From positions 1 through 46,638 of the forward strand of contig CAMYLC010000016.1 of assembly GCA_947259195.1 (NCBI GenBank): a stretch of DNA of 46,638 nucleotides. The letters run 5' to 3'. This DNA is from Thermoanaerobaculia bacterium (GTDB taxonomy: Bacteria; Acidobacteriota; Thermoanaerobaculia; Multivoradales; JAHEKO01). The notes beneath the pieces are model-generated. The model was not told the DNA's origin. It searched no databases and saw only the letters and a program-made list of their open reading frames with translations. Below are positions 9,190 to 15,998 of the stretch, piece by piece; position 1 is the first letter of the stretch, and every line of letters starts with the position of its first letter. The translations under genes and the position numbers were made by a program.

Positions 9190-9632
9190 GGCGCCCGGCG
9201 ATTTCGCCGAGCGATCCTTGGGGGCCTGGGGGTTGAGCTGGCCGCACTTCGTGTCAACCTGCCTTTGAGGCATTGGGAAGTGCAACCTATAGAACACGTC
9301 CCGGCGTTTGGGTCCTGGGACCTTGCCAGATGCTCATGATCTTGTGAGGTCGGTCCGGGGGGTGGAATCCCAGTGGGCTTTCCTCCCTTCCGCTGCAAGA
9401 ACCCCCTGGAATTCCACCCCCCGAACCGACCTCTGGCACCGGTGAAGGTAACAAGGGCTAGGGGTCTAGGGGCTTAGGGACGTACGGGGAGAGCCTCGTG
9501 CGTGGCCCGGTACCACCAACAACCCAGACCCTCAGTGCCTCAAGCTCTCAAAGGCCGGCCGAAGGAACGCCGGCCGGTTCAACCCCCAGGCCCCCAAAGA
9601 CCGGTCGGGCGTAGCCCGGAACCCCTCAACCG
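9184..9632. repeat. Composite intergenic repeat element A
   Basis: The 578-nt gap between the sulfatase/TPR gene and the GcvT-like gene holds no convincing ORF. It contains a GGGTTGAGG-CCGG-hairpin-GATCCTTGGGGGC module at 9184-9236, and two inverted copies of that module in tandem at 9533-9632. The central 88-nt hairpin lies at 9346-9433. An octamer array (AGGGGTCT, AGGGGCTT, AGGGACGT) lies at about 9459-9485. The outer modules face each other, so the whole block could fold into one large stem. Related pieces recur at 15555-15998, 20878-21208 and 32836-33108. Confidence 0.75.
9346..9433. repeat. Long hairpin with conserved loop, copy A
   Basis: The arms GAGGTCGGTCCGGGGGGTGG (9346 on) and the inverted counterpart ending at 9433 pair over about 28 bp with two mismatches. 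The loop at 9378-9399 is TTTCCTCCCTTCCGCTGCAA within CTTT...CAAG. In the opposite orientation this 22-nt loop is nearly identical to the loops at 15879-15900 and 21142-21163. The loop is conserved better than the arms, while base pairing of the arms is kept. Confidence 0.8.
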
Positions 9633-9767
9633 CAGAGTTTCGGGTGTTCCCTTGGTCCTACCCATAGAGATATCCTGTCCCTACCCCGTCAGGTGTGGCG
9701 GCTCGCCGACGGAATCGACCATCCTTCCTCGACGGCCCAGCCGCTGGTTTCGTAGGAGGAGTTGCCG

Positions 9768-10958
9768 ATGCCGATACCGACACCCTTTCACTCTCGAACG
9801 TCACAACACTGCTACAGCCTCAACTGGAAAGACTGGGCTGGGTACTATACGGTCTCCGCCTATGACACCACGCATGATTCCGAGTACTACGCTCTGCGGC
9901 ACTCCGCCGGCCTGATTGACGTATCGCCGCTCTTCAAATACGAGGTCCACGGCCCGGATGCGGCAGCCTTTCTGTCTCGGCTCACGGTCAAGGATCTTCA
10001 CAAGCTCAAGCTCGGACGGGTCACCTACCTGTGCTGGTGCGACGACGACGGCAAGGTCATCGATGACGGAACCGTCTCCAGCCTCGATGAGAACTACTTC
10101 AGGGTGACAGCGGCAGAGCCTTCTCTTTCCTGGTTCGATCGTCAAAGCCGCGGTTACAACGTCACCATCGAGGACAGCACGGCCCGCATCGCGGCACTCT
10201 CCCTGCAGGGGCCGACCTCCCGCGACATTCTCGCCAGCGTGGTGAACACCGACATGGACACACTGCGCTTCTTTGGTGTCGTGCGCTGTCGTTTGGACGC
10301 CACGGAGGTCTGGATTTCGAGGACCGGCTACACCGGCGACCTCGGCTACGAGATATGGGTCGACAGTCGTCACGCGGAGCGCCTCTACGACTCGATCATG
10401 GCTGCCGGAAGGGCCTACGACCTATTGCCGTGCGGTATCGATGCCATGGACGTCACCCGCATCGAAGCCGGCTTCATCATGAACGGCGTCGACTACTACA
10501 GCGCCAACCATTGCCTGATCGAGGAACAGAAGAACTCGCCCTACGAGCTCGGCCTCGACTGGGCAGTGCAACTCGATCGCGAGCCGTTCACGGGTCAGGC
10601 TGCACTCCGCAAGGAGAAGGCCGATGGGGCGAAGCGAGTCTTCGTAGGGCTGGATGTGGACTGGGCGGAGGTGGAAGCGGCATTCGACAAGTTCGGTCTG
10701 CCGCCGGATCTGCCGGGCCACGTGTGGCGCGACGGTAGGCCGGTCTACGACGAGAACCAGAACTGGATCGGGCAGGCAACGAGCGGTGTCTGGTCGCCGA
10801 CGCTCAAGAAGAACCTGGCGTTGGCACAGGTCACGGCGCCGTTCGCCAAGGTCGGCACTCGGGTTCAATTCGAGATCACGGTCGAGTACCGTCGCCAGGT
10901 CGTCGGCGCCACCGTGGTGACGACCCCCTTCTTCAACCCACCCAGAAAGAGGTCGTGA
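9768..10958 (+). CDS. GcvT/DmdA/LigM-like tetrahydrofolate-dependent aminomethyltransferase or demethylase
   Basis: The start is ATG 9768, 7 nt after GGAGGAG. A TTG at 9762 is in frame but too close to the ribosome-binding site. The product is 396 aa. It shows the GcvT fold order: RHSAGLIDVSPLFKYEVHGP at the start, CWCDDDGKVIDDGTV (the region carrying the catalytic Asp in GcvT), LSLQGPTSRDIL, SRTGYTGDLGYEIW, GIDAMDVTRIEAGF, and a C-terminal barrel domain. Members transfer a methyl or methylene group from an amine, DMSP or methoxy-aromatic donor to THF. The donor cannot be read here. It is the first gene of an operon with two flavoproteins, MetV and MetF (ATGA overlap with the next gene). This supports a role in producing methyl- or methylene-THF for oxidation rather than in the glycine cleavage complex, whose other genes are absent. 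Confidence 0.85.
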   Translation: MPIPTPFHSRTSQHCYSLNWKDWAGYYTVSAYDTTHDSEYYALRHSAGLIDVSPLFKYEVHGPDAAAFLSRLTVKDLHKLKLGRVTYLCWCDDDGKVIDDGTVSSLDENYFRVTAAEPSLSWFDRQSRGYNVTIEDSTARIAALSLQGPTSRDILASVVNTDMDTLRFFGVVRCRLDATEVWISRTGYTGDLGYEIWVDSRHAERLYDSIMAAGRAYDLLPCGIDAMDVTRIEAGFIMNGVDYYSANHCLIEEQKNSPYELGLDWAVQLDREPFTGQAALRKEKADGAKRVFVGLDVDWAEVEAAFDKFGLPPDLPGHVWRDGRPVYDENQNWIGQATSGVWSPTLKKNLALAQVTAPFAKVGTRVQFEITVEYRRQVVGATVVTTPFFNPPRKRS

Positions 10959-12541
10959 TGAACAAGACCTACGATGCCATAGTCATCGGCGCCGGTCACA
11001 ACGGCCTGGTCGCAGCCGCCTACCTGGCCAAGGCCGGACACAAGGTACTGGTGTTGGAGCGGCGGCACGTGGTGGGCGGCGCCGCAGTCAGCGAAGAGGT
11101 CTTTCCCGGTTTCACTTTCTCGGTGCTCTCCTACGTGGTCAGCCTGTTTCGACCTTCGATCATTCGCGAGCTGGATCTGCCACGTCACGGAATGGAGCTC
11201 ATTCCACTGGAGACGTCCTTCACGCCTCATCAGGGTGGGCCGGGGCTGTGTCGCTGGCCGGAAGCCGGACGCTCCCGGCAGGAGATCTCGCGTTTCAGCG
11301 CCAAGGATGCCGAGATCTATCCCGAATTCAGTCTCACGATGACGAAGATGGCCCGATTCACCCGCAACATCATCGACTCGCCGGCACCCGACCCGACGTC
11401 TCTGATGCCAAGGGAATTGCTGGCAATGCTGAGGATGGGCAAGTCATTTAGCGGCGGCACGAGCTTCCTCGATCTGCAGGCCAAGCTGCTCACCATGAGC
11501 GGCGTCGACTTCTTGGATCGCTGGTTCGAGTCCGACGCGCTCAAGGCACCGATGTCCTGCAGTGGCATCATCGGCACCTACCTTGGAGTTCGCTCACCTG
11601 GAACGGCGTATGTTCTGCTCCACCACTACATGGGCGAGATTGACGGCGCCTTCCGATCCTGGGGCTTCTCCAAAGGCGGGACGGGCGGCATAAGCATGGC
11701 CTGCGCTCGCGCTGCCGAAAGCTTTGGCGCCGAGATTCGTACCGAAGCACCCGTCCACAAGGTGCTCATCAAGAACGGTCGAGCCACCGGTGTCGTGCTG
11801 GAGAACGGCGACGAGCTGGATGCCAAGCTCGTGGTCTCCAACTGCGACCCCAGGTTGACGTTCTTCGGGCTTGTCGGCGAAGAATATCTCGACGACGATT
11901 TCGCGCAGCGGATCGAGCGCTACAAGTTTCGCGGCAGCTCCGGCAAGGTCAATTTCGCGGTGGACCGGGTTCCCCAGTTCGAGGGCCGTGAAGGCACAGC
12001 CCATCTGCGGGGCGACGTGGCGATTGCACCCAGCATCGATTACCTGGAGCGAGCCTACGACGAGGCGAAGTACGGCAACTTCTCCCGTCGGCCCTACATC
12101 AACCTGGTCGTCCCGTCGCTCCTGGATCCCAGCGTCGCCCCGCCAGGCAAGCACGTTGTCTCCTGCTTCGTTCAGTACGCGCCGTACAAGCTGAAAGAGG
12201 GACCTGAGATGTGGCCCGAGAAGGCCGAGGCCTTTGGCGACACGGTGACCGACACCGTCGAGGAATTCGCCCCGGGGTTCAAGAAGACCATCCTTCACCG
12301 ACAGGTCGTCACGCCCTGGGACATGGAGCAGGAGTTCGGACTGAGCGAGGGCAACATCTTCCAGGGCGAGCTGAGCCTGGAGCAGCTTCTCTTTCAACGC
12401 CCGGCAGCCGGGTACTCCCGTTACAAGACACCCATCAGGAACCTTTGGATGAGCGGCTCGGGTACCCACCCGGGCGGCGGTATCATGGGTGCCCCGGGTC
12501 AGCTGGCTGCCAAGACCATCTTGAAATCGGGTGAGCTATGA
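10958..12541 (+). CDS. COG1233 (phytoene-desaturase/PYROXD2-like) FAD oxidoreductase 1
   Basis: The 527-aa protein starts at ATG 10958 and overlaps the previous stop codon (ATGA), so translation is probably coupled. The N-terminal dinucleotide-binding motif is IVIGAGHNGLVAAAYLAKAG followed by an acidic end (VLERR) and VGGAA. A second FAD contact region and a C-terminal SGSGTHPGGGIMGAPG complete the family pattern. The family includes carotenoid desaturases and the little-studied PYROXD2-type enzymes. The GHNG variant and the THF-enzyme context fit the second group better. It may oxidise a C1 donor or the product of the GcvT-like enzyme, which is inference. It is about 30-35% similar by eye to its neighbour, so the pair probably arose by duplication and may form a heterodimer. 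Confidence 0.85.
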   Translation: MNKTYDAIVIGAGHNGLVAAAYLAKAGHKVLVLERRHVVGGAAVSEEVFPGFTFSVLSYVVSLFRPSIIRELDLPRHGMELIPLETSFTPHQGGPGLCRWPEAGRSRQEISRFSAKDAEIYPEFSLTMTKMARFTRNIIDSPAPDPTSLMPRELLAMLRMGKSFSGGTSFLDLQAKLLTMSGVDFLDRWFESDALKAPMSCSGIIGTYLGVRSPGTAYVLLHHYMGEIDGAFRSWGFSKGGTGGISMACARAAESFGAEIRTEAPVHKVLIKNGRATGVVLENGDELDAKLVVSNCDPRLTFFGLVGEEYLDDDFAQRIERYKFRGSSGKVNFAVDRVPQFEGREGTAHLRGDVAIAPSIDYLERAYDEAKYGNFSRRPYINLVVPSLLDPSVAPPGKHVVSCFVQYAPYKLKEGPEMWPEKAEAFGDTVTDTVEEFAPGFKKTILHRQVVTPWDMEQEFGLSEGNIFQGELSLEQLLFQRPAAGYSRYKTPIRNLWMSGSGTHPGGGIMGAPGQLAAKTILKSGEL

Positions 12542-14082
12542 GCAGCCGCTACGACGTCGTCGTCATCGGTGCGGGCCACAACGGTCTGACCACCGCAGCC
12601 TATCTGGCCAAATCCGGTAAGAAGGTCGTAGTCGTCGAGCGCCGAGAAGCCATCGGTGGACTGGCAGCAGGAAGTGAGTTTCACCCGGGCTACCGAACAG
12701 CCGGAGTCCTGCACGACACCACGACCGTGCGAAAATGGGTGATCGACGACCTCGAGCTCCGCAAGCACGGATTGGAAACCCGCAAGTCCGCTCCGCCGGT
12801 CTTCATTCCTCAAATCGACGGCCCAGGATATCTACACTTCCACGATCCCCGCGCAGCCCAGAAGGAGATCGGTGCTCACTCAAAACAGGATGCCGAGAGC
12901 TACCGGCAGTATAGGGCTTTCATCCGTAAGATCTCTCCAGTCTTCCGCAGCGTATTCGACGAAGCGCCAGCCGATACCGACAGTCTCGGGGTCGCCGATC
13001 TGTGGGGACTCGGCAAGAAGGCTCTCAGCCTACGCATGCTTGGCAAGAATGACATGATGGAGATCTTCCGCATAGTGCCGATGTGCGTCGCCGACTGGGT
13101 CAACGAGTGGTTCGAGAGCGAGATCCTCCGTGTCGCCGTGGCCGGACCAGCCATCCTCAACACCATGACCGGGCCGTGGTCACCGGGGAGCAACCTCAAC
13201 CTGCTGTTGTCGGAGATCCTCTTCGACAGTGCCGTAGCAGGGGGACCGGCTGCTCTGAGCCAGTCACTCGAAAAAGCCGCCCGCGCCCAGGGAGTCGAGA
13301 TTCGAACCGACGCGGCGGTCACTCGGCTGAAAGTGGCGGAAGGCAAGATCGAGGGGGTCATCCTCGCCAACGGCGAAGCTCTGGAGGCAGGACTCGTTGT
13401 CGCTTCCTGCCATCCGAAGCATCTCTTCCTGGATCTGCTTCCCGCCCGTTCTCTCCCCATCCAGTTCGAGCAGAACCTGCTTGGATACCGTTCTCGGGGA
13501 GTGGTCGCCAAGATCAATCTGGCACTGAACGGCTACCCGCAGTTCCGCTGCCGGCCCGATTTCCAGCCTGAGATCGTCCGCACGGGTGAGCACATCGATG
13601 ACCTGGAGAAGGCCTTCGACCCGGCCAAGTACAGCATGTTCTCTGTGGAGCCTTTCCTCGACATCTGGGCACCCTCAGTTGAGAACCCGACCCTCGCACC
13701 CGCCGGTCACCACGTCTTTTCGATCCAGGCTCATTTCGCCCCGCACGACCTGGAGGGCGGCTGGAGCGACGCTCGGAAGGAGGAGTTTTTCGATGCCGCC
13801 ATGGCGGCGTTGAATCGTTACGCCCCGGGAATCGAGCAGTACATCGTAGCGGCGGAGCTTTCGAGCCCGGCAGATCTCGAGGCACGCTACAGAGTGACGG
13901 GTGGTCACCTTTTTCATGGCGAGCACGCTATCGACCAGCTGGTGGTACGACCGGTGCCCGAGTGCTCGCGATATCTGACCCCTTTCCAGGGGCTCTATCT
14001 CTGCGGCAGCGGCAGCCATCCCGGTGGTGGCATCACCTGTGCCCCCGGTGCTCTGGCGGCCCGAGCCATGCAGAGCAACTAG
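12538..14082 (+). CDS. COG1233 (phytoene-desaturase/PYROXD2-like) FAD oxidoreductase 2
   Basis: The 514-aa paralogue of the preceding gene overlaps its stop by four bases (ATGA). It begins VVVIGAGHNGLTTAAYLAKS with VVERREAIGG, and ends with CGSGSHPGGGITCAPGALAA. FAD binding at both ends is therefore intact. The N-terminal half after the nucleotide-binding fold differs clearly from the first copy, which suggests a different substrate or a structural role. Both copies lie between a THF methyltransferase and MetV/MetF. No phytoene synthase or other carotenoid gene is in this operon, so carotenoid desaturation is unlikely here. Confidence 0.85.
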   Translation: MSSRYDVVVIGAGHNGLTTAAYLAKSGKKVVVVERREAIGGLAAGSEFHPGYRTAGVLHDTTTVRKWVIDDLELRKHGLETRKSAPPVFIPQIDGPGYLHFHDPRAAQKEIGAHSKQDAESYRQYRAFIRKISPVFRSVFDEAPADTDSLGVADLWGLGKKALSLRMLGKNDMMEIFRIVPMCVADWVNEWFESEILRVAVAGPAILNTMTGPWSPGSNLNLLLSEILFDSAVAGGPAALSQSLEKAARAQGVEIRTDAAVTRLKVAEGKIEGVILANGEALEAGLVVASCHPKHLFLDLLPARSLPIQFEQNLLGYRSRGVVAKINLALNGYPQFRCRPDFQPEIVRTGEHIDDLEKAFDPAKYSMFSVEPFLDIWAPSVENPTLAPAGHHVFSIQAHFAPHDLEGGWSDARKEEFFDAAMAALNRYAPGIEQYIVAAELSSPADLEARYRVTGGHLFHGEHAIDQLVVRPVPECSRYLTPFQGLYLCGSGSHPGGGITCAPGALAARAMQSN

Positions 14083-14100
14083 CCTACGAGGCCCGGAGTC

Positions 14101-14589
14101 GTGTCCTTCCGTTCCTATCTGCAGGATCACCCACGGCCGTTGGTCTGGGCTTGGCAGCTCACAGAACGCGCGCTCGGCATGCTGCGGGGACGGTTCGAAA
14201 AGATGGGACTCGAACGCTCAACGAGAGCAGTAGGCTGGATCGAGGAACCGGTCAAACGGTCGCTCTTCGATTGTCAGATGTGCGGTCAGTGCGTTCTCCA
14301 CTACACCGGCATGACTTGCCCCATGACCTGCCCCAAGCAGATTCGAAACGGCCCCTGCGGTGGGGTTCGAGCCGACGGTCGTTGCGAGGTCTATCCGGAG
14401 AGGGACTGCGTTTGGGTGAAGGCCATCGAGCGCAGCGCCCTGACACCCTGGAAAGAGGACATCCACCGCCTGAACCCGGCGCTCGATTGGCGACTCGAAG
14501 GGGAAGCCTCCTGGGTCACCTTCGCCACCGGCAGAGACCAATGGGCAGCCGACCGAGCCTCAGGCTCCGACCAGGGGAAGACCGACTAG
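14101..14589 (+). CDS. metV: MetV-like zinc-binding subunit of methylenetetrahydrofolate reductase (MTHFR_C domain)
   Basis: The start is GTG 14101, with CGGAG upstream. The protein has 162 aa. Its core is Cys-rich: CQMCGQCVLHYTGMTCPMTC, then PKQIRNGPCGGVRADGRCEV and RDCVW, the pattern of the MTHFR_C/MetV family. In acetogens MetV pairs with MetF and holds a zinc or Fe-S site with structural or electron-transfer roles. The gene ends 2 nt before metF, so the two subunits should be made together. Many aerobic bacteria have MetF alone. The MetV subunit suggests an electron acceptor or donor other than simple NAD(P)H, which is inference. Confidence 0.8.
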   Translation: MSFRSYLQDHPRPLVWAWQLTERALGMLRGRFEKMGLERSTRAVGWIEEPVKRSLFDCQMCGQCVLHYTGMTCPMTCPKQIRNGPCGGVRADGRCEVYPERDCVWVKAIERSALTPWKEDIHRLNPALDWRLEGEASWVTFATGRDQWAADRASGSDQGKTD

Positions 14590-14591
14590 TC

Positions 14592-15554
14592 ATGGCCGAC
14601 CTGGTGCAGGGCCTCGACACCCACGGCTCGTCCAGCCATCTGGCGAGGCTTCTCGAAGCCGGGCACTTTCCGCTCGCCGTCGAGGTTTCTCCGCCGATCG
14701 GTCCGAATATGCCCGCCCTACAGCGCCAGATCGAGCTCCTGCGCGGCTACGGCGACATCTACAACGTCACCGACAACCAATCGGCCAGAGTCCACGTCTC
14801 GAGCCTCGCGTCCTGTATCGCCCTGAAGCAGGAAGGTCTGGAGCCGGTCGTGCAGTTCACCTGCCGGGATAGAAATAGACTCGGGATTCAATCGGATCTG
14901 CTCGGAGCCTCCATTTTCGGCATCACCACCGTTCTGGCCTTGAGTGGTGATCACCCCGTCTGCGGCGACCATCCCCATGTCAAGAACGTGAGCGACATAG
15001 ACTCGATCAACCTGGTTCGCATGATCCGCAGGATGACCGACGAACAGATCTTCGACAACGGCGAGATAATCCCGAAGATCAAGCCCGACTTCTTCGTCGG
15101 TGCCGTCGCCAACCCCTTTTCACCACCCTTCGACTTTCGGCCACACCGGCTGGCCAAGAAGATCGAGGCGGGCGCTCAATTCATTCAGACTCAGTTGGTC
15201 TTCAACGTCGATCGGTTCCGCGAGTACATGAAGCGCGTGGTCGACACGGGGCTGCACGAGAGAACTGCGATGATGGCTGGCATCGGCCCCGTCCGCTCGC
15301 TCAAGGCAGCCCAGTACATGGCGACGAAGGTACCCGGCATGGAGGTGCCGGATTCCGTGATTCAGAGTCTCGAGGGCCTCTCTGAAGGAGACGCCGAGAA
15401 GGCGGGACTGGAGATTTGCTGTGAGATCGGCGAACAGGTGCGAGAAATCGAAGGCGTCCGGGGCCTCCACATCATGGCCATCGGCTGGCCGGCGGCCGTG
15501 CCAGAGGTCGTCAAGGGCTTGGGCCTTTATCCCCGACCCATTCCGACCCGGTAG
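14592..15554 (+). CDS. metF: 5,10-methylenetetrahydrofolate reductase MetF
   Basis: The start is ATG 14592, 2 nt after the metV stop. The frame is open much further upstream but only across genes in other frames. The 320-aa product has the MetF (beta/alpha)8 barrel: the AVEVSPPIGPN stretch holds the catalytic Glu region, followed by NVTDNQSARVHVSSL, VVQFTCRDRNR, LALSGDHP (FAD/folate region), GAVANPF and AGAQFIQTQLVFN. The enzyme interconverts methylene-THF and methyl-THF on FAD. Next to a demethylase and two flavoproteins it probably runs in the oxidative direction, taking methyl-THF from both demethylation systems in this window. It is the last gene of the operon, and element B follows. Confidence 0.92.
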   Translation: MADLVQGLDTHGSSSHLARLLEAGHFPLAVEVSPPIGPNMPALQRQIELLRGYGDIYNVTDNQSARVHVSSLASCIALKQEGLEPVVQFTCRDRNRLGIQSDLLGASIFGITTVLALSGDHPVCGDHPHVKNVSDIDSINLVRMIRRMTDEQIFDNGEIIPKIKPDFFVGAVANPFSPPFDFRPHRLAKKIEAGAQFIQTQLVFNVDRFREYMKRVVDTGLHERTAMMAGIGPVRSLKAAQYMATKVPGMEVPDSVIQSLEGLSEGDAEKAGLEICCEIGEQVREIEGVRGLHIMAIGWPAAVPEVVKGLGLYPRPIPTR

Positions 15555-15998
15555 AACTTGTCGTCTCTCGCTGCTCCCTGAGTAGCCGACATCGAGTTGA
15601 GGCCCGTCCGGGTGGTCCGCAGGGGGACGGCGGTGGCTACTCAGACTTTGACGGACGGGCCACCGCCTGCGCTCTCCTGCGCGCCGGTTCTCCAGTGAAC
15701 TCCATCGGCTCTTGCGCCGCGCTTGTCGAGAGCCCCCCTGTCGAACCACCCGAACGAACCTCTTACCACCGGTGATGGCACTAGAAGGGTATGGACCCCG
15801 GAAGCACAATGGTCCCAGACAGGGCCCGAAGTTCTCTGCGGTGGTCTAGGGTCCGGCGTGGGGACCTCCATGGGGGTCCTTGCAGCGAAAGGGAGGATAG
15901 CCCCCTGGGGGTCCCACGTCGAGCCCCAGCAGCATGGTGGTCATCTGCCCAGGACCCAAGCCCCAGGACGGGTGGGAGAAAGGGGACAAGCCCCTACC
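15555..15998. repeat. Composite intergenic repeat element B, between convergent genes
   Basis: The 444-nt gap separates convergent metF and a sulfatase/TPR gene, and no gene is visible in it. It holds a CTGAGTAGCC / GGCTACTCAG inverted pair around a GCCCGTCCG repeat (15579-15663). A segment at 15745-15780 (CGAACGAACCTCTTACCACC, then GGTGATGG) matches flanks of elements A and D. The conserved-loop hairpin is at 15856-15919. A segment near 15941-15970 (CATCTGCCCAGGACCCAAG) resembles, inverted, 9298-9330. Octamer units are few and decayed here (about 15988-16000). Confidence 0.65.
15856..15919. repeat. Hairpin with conserved loop, copy B
   Basis: Arms GGCGTGGGGACCTCCATGGG and CCCCCTGGGGGTCCCACGTC pair with a few bulges. 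The loop at 15879-15900 begins CTTGCAGCGAAAGGGAGG and ends ATAG. It differs from copy D at one base. Confidence 0.75.

Noticed and set aside
10958..14082. Second carotenoid desaturase cluster
   Set aside because: The two flavoproteins are of the desaturase superfamily, but they are operonic with folate enzymes and no carotenoid gene, and the GAGHNG start fits PYROXD2-like members better.
13962..14591. N-terminal extension of MetF
   Set aside because: The extension overlaps the second flavoprotein and metV in other frames. MetF starts at 14592, 2 nt after the metV stop, with normal family length.
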